Shown in pieces: positions 1-7,474 of a DNA stretch of 14,174 nucleotides. The notes beneath the pieces were generated by a model. The model did no database searches and was not told where the DNA came from. It worked only from the letters and a program-made list of their open reading frames with translations. The stretch covers positions 1 through 14,174 of the forward strand of contig JAGKWY010000154.1 in assembly GCA_021151625.1 (NCBI GenBank), in the 5' to 3' direction. The stretch is from Gammaproteobacteria bacterium (GTDB lineage: Bacteria; Pseudomonadota; Gammaproteobacteria; Pseudomonadales; Cellvibrionaceae). The position numbers and the translations under genes were made by a program. Position 1 is the stretch's first letter; the number at the start of each line of letters is the position of its first letter.

Positions 1-119
1 CTGACATTGCGCGCAGCCTGCTTTAAACGATTTTCAACTTCGTTTTCTACTTGCTCCGCAGGTACGCCTACAGTCAGGCGGCGTTCCAATCCAGATGTTG
101 TTTCAAGTGAAACCTGCAT
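1..119 (-). CDS. tig: Trigger factor, N-terminal fragment (runs off the left edge)
   Basis: Trigger factor is the ribosome-bound chaperone and peptidyl-prolyl isomerase that meets nascent chains at the exit tunnel. Only the first 39 codons are here. They read MQVSLETTSGLERRLTVGVP and continue AEQVENEVENRLKQAARNV, which I recognise as the start of the ribosome-binding domain of Tig. The start is the ATG at 117-119, supported by a GAGG Shine-Dalgarno at 125-128 five bases upstream. The gene lies directly downstream of tRNA-Leu on the same strand with a 67-bp gap, so co-transcription with the tRNA is possible. The ribosome-docking loop and the rest of the protein lie outside the window. The identification is from recalled family sequence, not a search. 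Confidence 0.92.
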   Translation of the reverse strand, partial: MQVSLETTSGLERRLTVGVPAEQVENEVENRLKQAARNV

Positions 120-156
120 ATGTGCCTCGTGAAATAACTAATGTTTGGCAATCGAT

Positions 157-180
157 CGGGATTTTTATGTAAAAACCCCG
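157..180 (-). other. Stem-loop between tRNA-Leu and tig
   Basis: An 11-bp inverted repeat (one G-U pair) with a 2-base gap forms a hairpin seven bases after the encoded CCA of tRNA-Leu. On the minus strand it is not followed by a T-tract, so it does not look like a standard Rho-independent terminator. It could be a processing or 3'-end stabilising structure for the tRNA precursor, or a weak attenuator ahead of tig. Confidence 0.45.
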
Positions 181-186
181 GAAATA

Positions 187-271
187 TGGTGCGGACGGAG
201 AGACTCGAACTCTCACACCTCACGGCGCCAGAACCTAAACCTGGTGTGTCTACCAATTTCACCACGTCCGC
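187..271 (-). tRNA. tRNA-Leu, anticodon UAG
   Basis: The minus strand folds into a complete class II tRNA of 85 nt including an encoded CCA. The acceptor stem GCGGACG pairs with CGTCCGC. The D-arm pairs GTG with CAC. The anticodon stem CCAGG/TCTGG encloses the loop TTTAGGT, giving anticodon UAG (235-237 on the plus strand), which reads CUN leucine codons. A long variable arm (CGCC/GGTG) is present, as leucine tRNAs need. The T-arm is GAGAG-TTCGAGT-CTCTC. All stems pair, so the gene looks functional. I could not identify a convincing promoter upstream. Confidence 0.97.
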
Positions 272-334
272 ATTGGGTCGCCTTTTCCACTTAAGGAAGA
301 AGACACTGACTAAAACTTATTGCGCTTTAACTAT

Positions 335-364
335 TTGATTTTTAATGTTTTTTATAAAAATCAA
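335..364. repeat. AT-rich perfect inverted repeat, 10-bp arms
   Basis: TTGATTTTTA at 335-344 and its exact reverse complement at 355-364 are separated by ten bases. It lies between the 3' end of the DUF6586-type gene and tRNA-Leu. It may be a weak transcript-end hairpin for the upstream gene or a protein-binding site in the tRNA promoter region. There is no GC-rich core or clean T-tract, so I do not call it a terminator. Confidence 0.4.
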
Positions 365-436
365 CGGGTCGGTCGCGCGAAGGGTGCTGATTGTGCCACA
401 GTCATTATGCGGCTTCAACTTTTTATGTAGCTATTG

Positions 437-961
437 TTAATACTCTGCGCCAGTTTCACGCTGCCGTACAACGAGCGATTTAAACTCAGCCGCCCACTCA
501 GCCAACATCTTTGTATCCAGCTCCGTCTTTGCCTGAGGCTCATCCTGAGAAAGCTCAACGAGCTCGATCATACCTTCCTGTACAAAAGCTTTTTTTTCCT
601 TTTTTTTAGCTGGTGATTCGAAAAGCAATTGGTAGTAATTCAACAATCGACTTAACCAGCTCCCTTCCTGTTTATAGAGGGACTGTAACTCTACAACTTC
701 CGATGGATGCTTACCCAATTGATCCACAGCATTAATCAATGAATCCAGAGAGCTGATAAGCTCGGGCATCTTGATACCGTTCGCCTCTGCAAGCTCGCGC
801 AAATAGAAGTGAAAAGCGCTATACAAATGAATCAATACAGATTCTTGAATGGCTCTGCACCGCAAACTTCCTGTAGGGGCAACCTCTGGATTAGATGCAA
901 GCAAAAGCATGGCCGATGCAAACCCCAGCTTTTGGTTAACCAGGGATAGGTGTGTACTCAT
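437..961 (-). CDS. DUF6586-type protein of unknown function
   Basis: This is a 174-residue, mostly helical, soluble protein with no signal peptide or membrane segment. It resembles the small uncharacterised protein (DUF6586, by memory) found beside topA in pseudomonads. A hydrophobic, alanine- and leucine-rich helix covers residues 12-22. A lysine cluster (KKKEKK, near residue 120) precedes an acidic C-terminal helical region. The start is the ATG at 959-961; no good Shine-Dalgarno is visible before it. It lies 69 bp downstream of topA on the same strand, but a terminator hairpin sits in that gap, so it probably depends on read-through or its own promoter. No function can be assigned; the topA neighbourhood is the only hint. 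Confidence 0.75.
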   Translation of the reverse strand: MSTHLSLVNQKLGFASAMLLLASNPEVAPTGSLRCRAIQESVLIHLYSAFHFYLRELAEANGIKMPELISSLDSLINAVDQLGKHPSEVVELQSLYKQEGSWLSRLLNYYQLLFESPAKKKEKKAFVQEGMIELVELSQDEPQAKTELDTKMLAEWAAEFKSLVVRQRETGAEY

Positions 962-984
962 GTGTTAACTACAGAAAGGATTGG

Positions 985-1019
985 AAAAATACGATAGGCA
1001 GGCATTTAACATGCCCGCC
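985..1019 (-). terminator. Rho-independent terminator after topA
   Basis: On the minus strand GGCGGGCAT pairs with ATGCCTGCC (nine pairs, one G-U) around a five-base loop at 997-1019. A run of five T (plus-strand A at 985-989) follows eight bases after the stem. It begins 11 bases after the topA stop codon. It should end most topA transcripts before the DUF6586-type gene. Confidence 0.65.
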
Positions 1020-1030
1020 AACTATATGGA

Positions 1031-3649
1031 CTACTTTTGTATCTGCCACTTACCTGCGTTATAGAAGGCCTTCCAGCCAGTTGCCTTCCCATTAACTTCA
1101 GTTTGAACGTATTGCTCCTTCGTCTTACGACTAAAGCGAATAATAGCTTTATTGCCTTCAGGATCTTTCACAGGAGCAGATAACAAGAAGTGATATTTAG
1201 GATCGATTTGATCTTTGTATGGCAGCAGCTCCTCAACCAAGGGGGCACGTGTCTCCCTATTTTTAGGGAATTGACTGGCCGCGAGAAACAAGCCAGCAGC
1301 GCCATCGCGCAATACGTAATGATCATCTACTTTTTCGCAGCGCAATTCAGGCATAGCAATTGGCTCCACTTTCGGCGGTGCAGCCTCTCCGCTTTTTAGC
1401 AGTTTGCGTGTATTTTTGCATTCGGTGTTGGTGCAGCCGAAATATTTACCGAAACGCCCAGTTTTAAGCTGCATTTCACTACTGCACTTATCACACTCGA
1501 TGGTTGGCCCTTCGTAACCTTTAAGTCTGTAGCTCCCCTGCTCCACTTCATAACCAGAACAATCCGGGTTGTTGCCGCAAATATGCAATTTGCGACTTTC
1601 ATCCAGTAAATACGAATCCATTGCCGAATTACAGAGCTTGCAACGATGCTTTGATCTCAGTTGGCGAGATTCAGCTTCTTCATCTGCCTCAGCATCAATA
1701 ACCTCATCGCCAGAAACCAGATTCATTGTATTTTTGCAGCGTTCTTTAGGTGGCAATGCATAACCGGAACAACCTAAAAACACCCCCGTGCTACCGGTGC
1801 GAATCTGCATATGGCGACCACAGAGCCCGCAGGAGATATCAGTATCAGTTGGATCATTTGCGCGCATTCCTTTTGTAGAGCTGGAAGCAGATTCCAGCTT
1901 TTTGCTAAATCCTGCATAAAACTCATCTAGCAAAGCCCTCCAATTCTTTCCGCCCTGAGCCACTGTATCCAGCGCATCTTCCATATTCGCGGTAAAACCG
2001 TAATCCATTAAATCATCAAAGCTTTCCACCAGGCGCTCAGTGACAATATCTCCCATTTTTTCGGCATAGAAGCGGCGATTGTCCTGACGGACATAACCGC
2101 GCTCCTGGATGGTAGAAATAATGGCGGCATAAGTAGATGGTCGACCAATAGCGCGCTTCTCAAGCTCCTTCACCAAACTGGCTTCGGTGTAGCGAGCTGA
2201 TGGCTTGGTAAAGTGCTGCTGAGGATTCAATTTAACTAGCGGTAATACTTGCCCTACTTTCATCTCAGGCAATACAACGTCTTCATCTTTTTTGGCAACC
2301 TGCGGCAGAACTTTGGTAAAACCATCGAAACGAATTACACGGCCACGAGTACGCAGCTCATAGTCGCCCGCTTGCACCACAACACTCGTACTTGTGTATT
2401 CCGCTGGCGTCATTTGACAGGCAACAAATTGCTGCCAGATAAGACCGTAAAGGCGCTCGGCATCACGCTCCATACCACTTAGCTGATTGGGTAATACGTC
2501 AACATTGGACGGGCGAATTGCTTCATGCGCTTCTTGTGCGCCCTCCTTGCTGGAATAAGCAACTGGTGATTCAGGCAGGTAAGGCTTGCCATAATGACCG
2601 AGAATATATTCGCGACAACTATCGACCGCATCCTTGCTGAGGTTAGTGGAGTCAGTACGCATGTAAGTGATATAGCCCGCCTCGTATAGGCGCTGAGCCA
2701 TCATCATGGTTTTCTTAACCCCAAACCCGAGACGAGTACTGGCCGCTTGCTGCAACGTTGAGGTGATAAATGGGGCGGAAGGTTTCGATTGGGTCGGCTT
2801 ATCTTCGCGACTAATAACTTTATAGCTGGCCCCCTGCAGCGCAGCAACTGCAACCATAGTTTGCGCTTCATTAACGGGTTTAAACGCCTCATCTCCCTGC
2901 TTCTTAACTTCAAAAGCAACAGGCGCTTTATCTGCTTTTAGATCAGCAAATAGGGTCCAGTACTCTTCCGGTACGAAAGCGCGAATCTCACGCTCACGCT
3001 CTACTACCAATCGCACCGCAACTGACTGCACTCGCCCTGCCGACAAACCGCGGGCAACTTTCTCCCATAATAGTGGCGAAACCATATAACCAACCACTCG
3101 ATCCAAAAAGCGGCGGGCTTGCTGTGCGTCTACACGGTTTTGATCAATTGGGCCGGGTGTTTTAAATGCATTTTGAATGGCAGACTTTGTAATCTCGTTA
3201 AACACGACACGACGATAACGGGATTCATCACCGCCAATGGCTTCACGCAAGTGCCAGGCAATTGCCTCCCCTTCTCTATCCAAGTCGGTTGCGAGATAAA
3301 CTGTGTCAGCCTTTTCAGCGAGTTTTCTCAGCTCTTCTACAACCTTTTCTTTGCCAGGCAGAATCTCGTATTGGGCTTCCCAATTGTTCTCAGGATCGAT
3401 TCCCATGCGATTGATCAACTGGCTTTTGCTTTTCTGGGCCTGATAAAGCGCCTTATCTTCAGCCGACATTTTCCGGGTAGCAGCCGCTTGCTTGGCTCGC
3501 TCTTTGGCATCTACAGGTTTGGCTCCACCACTGGTTGGCAGGTCGCGAATATGACCAATACTGGACTTAACGACGAAGTCGTTACCCAAGTATTTGTTAA
3601 TGGTTTTTGCCTTCGCAGGCGACTCAACGATAACTAAGGATTTACCCAT
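1031..3649 (-). CDS. topA: DNA topoisomerase I (type IA)
   Basis: TopA relaxes negative supercoils by cutting and rejoining one strand through a 5'-phosphotyrosine. The 872-residue product matches the usual length (about 865 in E. coli). It begins MGKSLVIVESPAKAKTINKY, the TOPRIM start with the conserved Glu9, and carries the acidic triad motif DLDRE at 122-126. The catalytic tyrosine is Tyr329 in YITYMRTDS. Three tetracysteine zinc ribbons follow near the C-terminus (CGLC...C...C, CKLC...C...C, CDKC...C...C), then a basic tail. The frame is open for a further 114 codons upstream, but that extension is antisense to the neighbouring gene and unlike TopA, so the ATG at 3647-3649 is the start. 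Its Shine-Dalgarno is weak. The gene is divergent from the gene at 3714, with only 64 bp between. Confidence 0.97.
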   Translation of the reverse strand: MGKSLVIVESPAKAKTINKYLGNDFVVKSSIGHIRDLPTSGGAKPVDAKERAKQAAATRKMSAEDKALYQAQKSKSQLINRMGIDPENNWEAQYEILPGKEKVVEELRKLAEKADTVYLATDLDREGEAIAWHLREAIGGDESRYRRVVFNEITKSAIQNAFKTPGPIDQNRVDAQQARRFLDRVVGYMVSPLLWEKVARGLSAGRVQSVAVRLVVEREREIRAFVPEEYWTLFADLKADKAPVAFEVKKQGDEAFKPVNEAQTMVAVAALQGASYKVISREDKPTQSKPSAPFITSTLQQAASTRLGFGVKKTMMMAQRLYEAGYITYMRTDSTNLSKDAVDSCREYILGHYGKPYLPESPVAYSSKEGAQEAHEAIRPSNVDVLPNQLSGMERDAERLYGLIWQQFVACQMTPAEYTSTSVVVQAGDYELRTRGRVIRFDGFTKVLPQVAKKDEDVVLPEMKVGQVLPLVKLNPQQHFTKPSARYTEASLVKELEKRAIGRPSTYAAIISTIQERGYVRQDNRRFYAEKMGDIVTERLVESFDDLMDYGFTANMEDALDTVAQGGKNWRALLDEFYAGFSKKLESASSSTKGMRANDPTDTDISCGLCGRHMQIRTGSTGVFLGCSGYALPPKERCKNTMNLVSGDEVIDAEADEEAESRQLRSKHRCKLCNSAMDSYLLDESRKLHICGNNPDCSGYEVEQGSYRLKGYEGPTIECDKCSSEMQLKTGRFGKYFGCTNTECKNTRKLLKSGEAAPPKVEPIAMPELRCEKVDDHYVLRDGAAGLFLAASQFPKNRETRAPLVEELLPYKDQIDPKYHFLLSAPVKDPEGNKAIIRFSRKTKEQYVQTEVNGKATGWKAFYNAGKWQIQK

Positions 3650-3673
3650 GGCGGTCAGAAATATCTCTATATA

Positions 3674-3712
3674 AAGGAAGGCTGTGCAATGATGAAAAAT
3701 ATGCCAAACTAA
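3674..3712 (+). other. Possible seven-codon upstream ORF with strong SD
   Basis: AAGGAAGG at 3674-3681 is an excellent Shine-Dalgarno, seven bases before an ATG at 3689. That ATG opens a tiny frame, MMKNMPN, ending in TAA at 3710-3712. One base later comes the ATG (3714) of the downstream gene, which has no good Shine-Dalgarno of its own. The geometry suits translational coupling by ribosome reinitiation. It could also be chance. Confidence 0.35.
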
Positions 3713-3713
3713 T

Positions 3714-4427
3714 ATGACCCTGATTGTTATTCTTGTTTTTTTGATGCTGATAACACTTATCGCCGTGAGTGTGATTAATCGTATGCAGGAACGCCAGCGT
3801 GAGCGTCGCCTGCAGCAACGCCGTTTGCGTGTGCAAGCAGATGAGCTGGGGGAAGTTGTCAACTGCCTTGAACAAACGATTCCAAACCGCGTTATTACCA
3901 AGCATGTCAACGACATGATTATTGAATTACAAGGGCAAATGCTGGCGCTTGAGGACAAAAATCCGGAGCACATTGAAGCCGCCATTCGCAAAAGTGAACT
4001 TCACTCCGAAGAACTGCTCAACCCTCAAACCCGTCAGCCGATTAGCTATCAACGCGAAAGTGACGCCCAGATTGCCAAAACCCAATTGCATTTAAATGAA
4101 GCCATGCATCTGATCACCCAATTGGCTGCGCGCGGCGTGGTTAATGAAGTAGAGCTGGAAACCTATCTTTCCGAGTTACGCTGGGCTTATCTGATGGTTT
4201 CGGTGATGTCTTATGTTGGTCAGGGTGATAAATCCATGGCGATTAGTGATCGCTTTTCGGCCCAGGCGTTTTATCGCAAAGCCCAGCAATTATTGATGGA
4301 ATCCATGCATCAGGATCCACGTCGACTAAAAATGATTAAAGAGTTAAGCGAAATGGTGGATGGCGACCGGGTTAGTTTGAGCCGGGAGCTGCAGGTACCA
4401 ACCTCAGCAGCGCTTAAGCTGCACTAG
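3714..4427 (+). CDS. Membrane-anchored helical protein, unknown function
   Basis: I do not recognise a named family. The 237-residue product has one N-terminal hydrophobic segment (residues 2-21). A strongly basic, glutamine- and arginine-rich stretch follows (residues 23-39, RMQERQRERRLQQRRLRV), which by the positive-inside rule places the rest in the cytoplasm. The remainder is helical and charged, with likely coiled-coil character (about 40-150), and a conserved-looking patch with WAYLMVSVMSYVGQGD (157-172). There is no catalytic motif. A comparable uncharacterised protein lies next to topA in Pseudomonas, from memory. The ATG at 3714 has a poor ribosome site and may be coupled to the small upstream ORF. 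The 3' end overlaps the convergent gene by 14 bp. Confidence 0.75.
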   Translation: MTLIVILVFLMLITLIAVSVINRMQERQRERRLQQRRLRVQADELGEVVNCLEQTIPNRVITKHVNDMIIELQGQMLALEDKNPEHIEAAIRKSELHSEELLNPQTRQPISYQRESDAQIAKTQLHLNEAMHLITQLAARGVVNEVELETYLSELRWAYLMVSVMSYVGQGDKSMAISDRFSAQAFYRKAQQLLMESMHQDPRRLKMIKELSEMVDGDRVSLSRELQVPTSAALKLH

Positions 4428-4905
4428 CTTGTAAGTCTTTTAGTAATTTAATCAGCACATTGAGCAACTCCAGTTCTTCTTTTTCGCTCCATAGTACACA
4501 GGTCCCTGCCTCACCCTGGCTTATCAGGGTTACTGATTCAGGTAGCCCTGGCAGACATTCACGCAGCACTCGGGTAACTGAACCATCCGGGCGATATTCC
4601 CCATTCCAATCCCAATCGCGATAAAAATTTCCCTCATGTTCATAGCCGGTACGCACCAATGTCCAGGTAGGCAAGGTTTGTAGTTTAGGTGAGGGCGCCA
4701 TGTAATAAGCTGGAGTTGGCTCCGGATCTTCCATATCTGTTTTTAGTCTGGGTGCTTTACGCAACCCAAAACGCACGCCCTGTTGCGCAGCCTGCAGTCG
4801 TAAATTTTCTTTTCGGCGTTGAGCTGGTTTTGGTCTAAGCATAGAGATGGGCCCCATAATCATCCCTATGGCCAGCAATATAAAAACAATCAGCCAAACA
4901 CTCAT
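4414..4905 (-). CDS. Single-pass membrane protein, unknown function
   Basis: This 163-residue product starts with a hydrophobic segment (residues 3-22, after MSVW) that may be a membrane anchor or uncleaved signal. A basic stretch rich in Arg, Lys and Gln follows (24-55), then a proline-rich linker. The soluble part (about 65-163) contains an aromatic cluster, RDWDWNGEYRPDG, and an acidic C-terminal leucine-rich helix. The basic residues after the membrane segment predict a cytoplasmic C-terminus. The ATG at 4903-4905 is supported by GAGG at 4913-4916, seven bases away. I recognise no domain. It converges with the gene at 3714, and the last 14 bp of both reading frames overlap. Confidence 0.75.
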   Translation of the reverse strand: MSVWLIVFILLAIGMIMGPISMLRPKPAQRRKENLRLQAAQQGVRFGLRKAPRLKTDMEDPEPTPAYYMAPSPKLQTLPTWTLVRTGYEHEGNFYRDWDWNGEYRPDGSVTRVLRECLPGLPESVTLISQGEAGTCVLWSEKEELELLNVLIKLLKDLQASAA

Positions 4906-5057
4906 ACAAAAACCTCAAAAATTTCATTAACACCTAAACAAGCTTGGATTAATCTCGAATTGAGCTACCTTTTGTTTAAGGATTGTTTTGTTTATTGCGT
5001 GTCTTACTAATAGACCCATCTTCGTTCTCAACACGGATTCACAGCGAGGTGAAAATC

Positions 5058-5519
5058 ATGAATGAGGCCATCAGTTATCGCCACATCATCGTAGGTGTCG
5101 ATTTATCCGAGGATTGCCCGAAAGTTATTGCACGTGCGGCAGGAATTGCCAGTGTATGCAATGCCAAATTGACCCTTGCCCATGTGCTTGAACCCATCGC
5201 TTTCGCCTATGGCGGAGATATGCCAGTAGACTTGAGCGGCGTGCAAGAGCAGCAAGTTCAAAAAGCCAGTTCCGAATTGACCCAGCTTGCCAAAACCGCC
5301 GACTACCCAATCCAGCAACAACATGTTTTGGTTGGACAACCAGCAGCAGAGCTTCACTATCTCGCTGAACAGGAAGAGGCAGATTTAATTGTCGTGGGTA
5401 GCCACGGGCGCAAAGGTTTTGCACTGCTACTAGGCTCAACACCTAACAGTGTTTTGCACGGTGCTACTTGCGACGTACTGGCAGTTTTAGTCAAAAAACA
5501 AACAGACCTACCCGAGTAA
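5058..5519 (+). CDS. Universal stress protein, UspA family
   Basis: This is a 153-residue single-domain Usp. These Rossmann-like alpha/beta proteins dimerise, and many bind ATP; they help cells survive starvation and other stress. The start of the fold reads YRHIIVGVDLSEDC (7-20), with the first strand and the Asp that contacts adenine. The phosphate-binding loop is GSHGRKGFALLLGS (114-127), a glycine-x2-glycine-x8-glycine-Ser arrangement common in the pseudomonad subgroup, so nucleotide binding is plausible. The frame stays open 25 codons further upstream, but ATG 5058 has GAGGTG at 5046-5051 at good spacing and starts where family members start. It ends 14 bp before the convergent uup. No clear promoter was found in the 152-bp upstream gap. 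Confidence 0.92.
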   Translation: MNEAISYRHIIVGVDLSEDCPKVIARAAGIASVCNAKLTLAHVLEPIAFAYGGDMPVDLSGVQEQQVQKASSELTQLAKTADYPIQQQHVLVGQPAAELHYLAEQEEADLIVVGSHGRKGFALLLGSTPNSVLHGATCDVLAVLVKKQTDLPE

Positions 5520-5533
5520 CCACTAACCGCCAG

Positions 5534-7441
5534 TTATTCCTGCTGCATATCCTCCAACTCAGCCCAGCGCTCAAAACAATCATCGAGTTGTTGTTGCGCC
5601 TGGGCTAGTTCCTGCAATTTTTTCTCTACAACAGCGGCAGACTGTGAGTAGAAATCTGCAGCATTTGTTTCTGCCTGAAGGGACTCAAGCTGTTGCTCCA
5701 AAGCTTCGATTTTTTGTGGTAACTCATCAAACTCTTTTTGGAATTTGTAACTTAATTTTTTGGATTTTGCGGGAGCCTTGGCTGGAGCTGCAGCAATTGG
5801 TTGCACCGGCGCAGGCTCCGCAGTAGCAGGAAGCTCATCAGCCTGAGTCCACTTTCCTCCCTGGCGAATCCAGTCGTCGTAGCCGCCCACATATTCGAGC
5901 ACATTGCCGCGCCCTTCGAAGGCAATAACACTGGACACAATGTTATTCAGGAAAGCACGATCGTGACTTACCAACAAAATAGTACCGGGATAATCAGTCA
6001 GAATTTCTTCGAGCAACTCCAGTGTTTCAACGTCCAGATCATTAGTCGGTTCATCCAACACCAATAAGTTTGCAGCTTTACTAAATAATTTCGCGAGCAA
6101 AACCCGATTGCGCTCACCACCTGACAGCGCACGTAGCGGCGTGCGCGCACGCTCACCACTAAACAGAAAATCACTCAGGTAGGAAAATATATGCTTGGAT
6201 TTGCCATCAATATCGATAAATTCCCGCCCTTCCGCAATGTTATCAACCGCGTTTTTATCCAAATCAAGTTGGTCACGCAGCTGGTCAAAATAGGACACTT
6301 GCAGATTGGTGCCGAGCTTTACCTTACCCGATTGAGGCTGCAATTCGCCCAAAATCAGTTTCAGTAAAGTGCTTTTACCCGCACCATTTGCGCCGACCAA
6401 ACCGATACGATCACCACGCATAATGCGCGAGGAAAACTGTTTGATAATTTGCTTTTCGCCCCAGCCAAAAACGACATCTGTTAGCTCTGCCACCAATTTG
6501 CCCGAATCGCCGCTACTTGCCAGCGTGAAATTGGCTTTGCCCACCAATTCACGGCGCTGGGAGCGTTCTTCCCGCAGGGCTTTCAATGCGCGCACCCTCC
6601 CCTCATTACGGGTACGTCGCGCCTTGATACCCTGGCGAATCCAAACTTCTTCCTGCGCGAGCTTTTTATCAAACAGCTCATTATGACGAGCCTCGTCCGC
6701 CAGCGCCTGTTCGCGATATACAAGGAAACTTGCATAGTCTCCCTGCCAATAACGAATATTGCCGCGATCAAGCTCCACGATATGCGTAGCCAACGCCTGC
6801 AGCAAGGAGCGATCATGGGTAATAAAAATAAGTGCGCCATTAAAAGCGAGCAGTTGCTTTTCCAGCCACTCAATTGCCGCGATATCCAAATGGTTAGTCG
6901 GTTCGTCCAGCAATAGCACATCCGGCTCAATCACCAACGCCCGCGCCAATGCAACACGACGACGCCAGCCTCCGGAAAGCTCGCGCATGTAACGCTCGGC
7001 CGGCAAATCCAGCCGAGAAATGATTTCTTCTACCTTTTGCTGGAAGGCCCAACCATCGCGCGCTTCTATTTGCTGTTGTAGCTGGCTCATACGCGCCAAT
7101 TGCTGATCTGAAATATCAACACTGTGCGAAAGCTGGCGATATTCGGCCAGCAGTTGACCTACACCATCACCGCCTGCGGCAACTGCATCAAACACCAGTC
7201 GATCATCCGCCTCTGGCAAATCCTGCTCCAGGCGAGCGATACGAATACCGCTCTGGCGAATAACCTCGCCCTTATCCAGATCGACTTCGCCAGCAATCAC
7301 TTTTAACAGACTGGATTTACCCGCACCGTTGCGGCCAATCAGACATACGCGCTGGCCTTTTTCGATACTCAGTTCAACCTCGTCCAGCAGGATTTGCAAG
7401 CCGTAACCGAGGTAAGCTTTTTCAATTTTAATCAAAGACAT
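5534..7441 (-). CDS. uup: ABC-F ATPase Uup
   Basis: This is a soluble ABC-F protein with two ATPase domains and no membrane domain. Uup-type proteins act on ribosomes or branched DNA intermediates; E. coli uup mutants show raised precise excision of transposons. The 635 residues equal the E. coli length. Domain 1 has Walker A GRNGAGKS (36-43), signature LSGGW (155-159), Walker B LLLDEP (176-181) and switch His209. The ABC-F linker contains EEVWIRQGIKARRTRNEGRV (264-283), nearly identical to E. coli Uup. Domain 2 has GANGAGKS (350-357), LSGGE (439-443), LVLDEP (460-465) and His493. An Ala/Pro-rich spacer (about 535-560) leads to the C-terminal coiled-coil DNA-binding domain. The ATG at 7439-7441 is certain from homology, but no Shine-Dalgarno precedes it. 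Confidence 0.95.
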   Translation of the reverse strand: MSLIKIEKAYLGYGLQILLDEVELSIEKGQRVCLIGRNGAGKSSLLKVIAGEVDLDKGEVIRQSGIRIARLEQDLPEADDRLVFDAVAAGGDGVGQLLAEYRQLSHSVDISDQQLARMSQLQQQIEARDGWAFQQKVEEIISRLDLPAERYMRELSGGWRRRVALARALVIEPDVLLLDEPTNHLDIAAIEWLEKQLLAFNGALIFITHDRSLLQALATHIVELDRGNIRYWQGDYASFLVYREQALADEARHNELFDKKLAQEEVWIRQGIKARRTRNEGRVRALKALREERSQRRELVGKANFTLASSGDSGKLVAELTDVVFGWGEKQIIKQFSSRIMRGDRIGLVGANGAGKSTLLKLILGELQPQSGKVKLGTNLQVSYFDQLRDQLDLDKNAVDNIAEGREFIDIDGKSKHIFSYLSDFLFSGERARTPLRALSGGERNRVLLAKLFSKAANLLVLDEPTNDLDVETLELLEEILTDYPGTILLVSHDRAFLNNIVSSVIAFEGRGNVLEYVGGYDDWIRQGGKWTQADELPATAEPAPVQPIAAAPAKAPAKSKKLSYKFQKEFDELPQKIEALEQQLESLQAETNAADFYSQSAAVVEKKLQELAQAQQQLDDCFERWAELEDMQQE

Positions 7442-7474
7442 AGAAAGAATAATTCAGGTAGTTTTACAACGAAA

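Noticed and set aside
373..380. TCGCGCGA palindrome upstream of tRNA-Leu
   Set aside because: Eight bases of self-complementary GC are common by chance and no partner element is near.
3119..3637. 172-codon frame on the plus strand inside topA
   Set aside because: It is a shadow of a certain topA coding region, with no SD and no recognisable domain.
3650..3991. The topA frame is open for 114 codons upstream of MGKSLV
   Set aside because: The extension is antisense to the gene at 3714, is unlike any TopA N-terminus and gives an abnormal length; Glu9 numbering fits the ATG at 3649.
4983..5057. 25-codon N-terminal extension of the universal stress protein
   Set aside because: A good SD and the family start agree on ATG 5058; the extension is not Usp-like.
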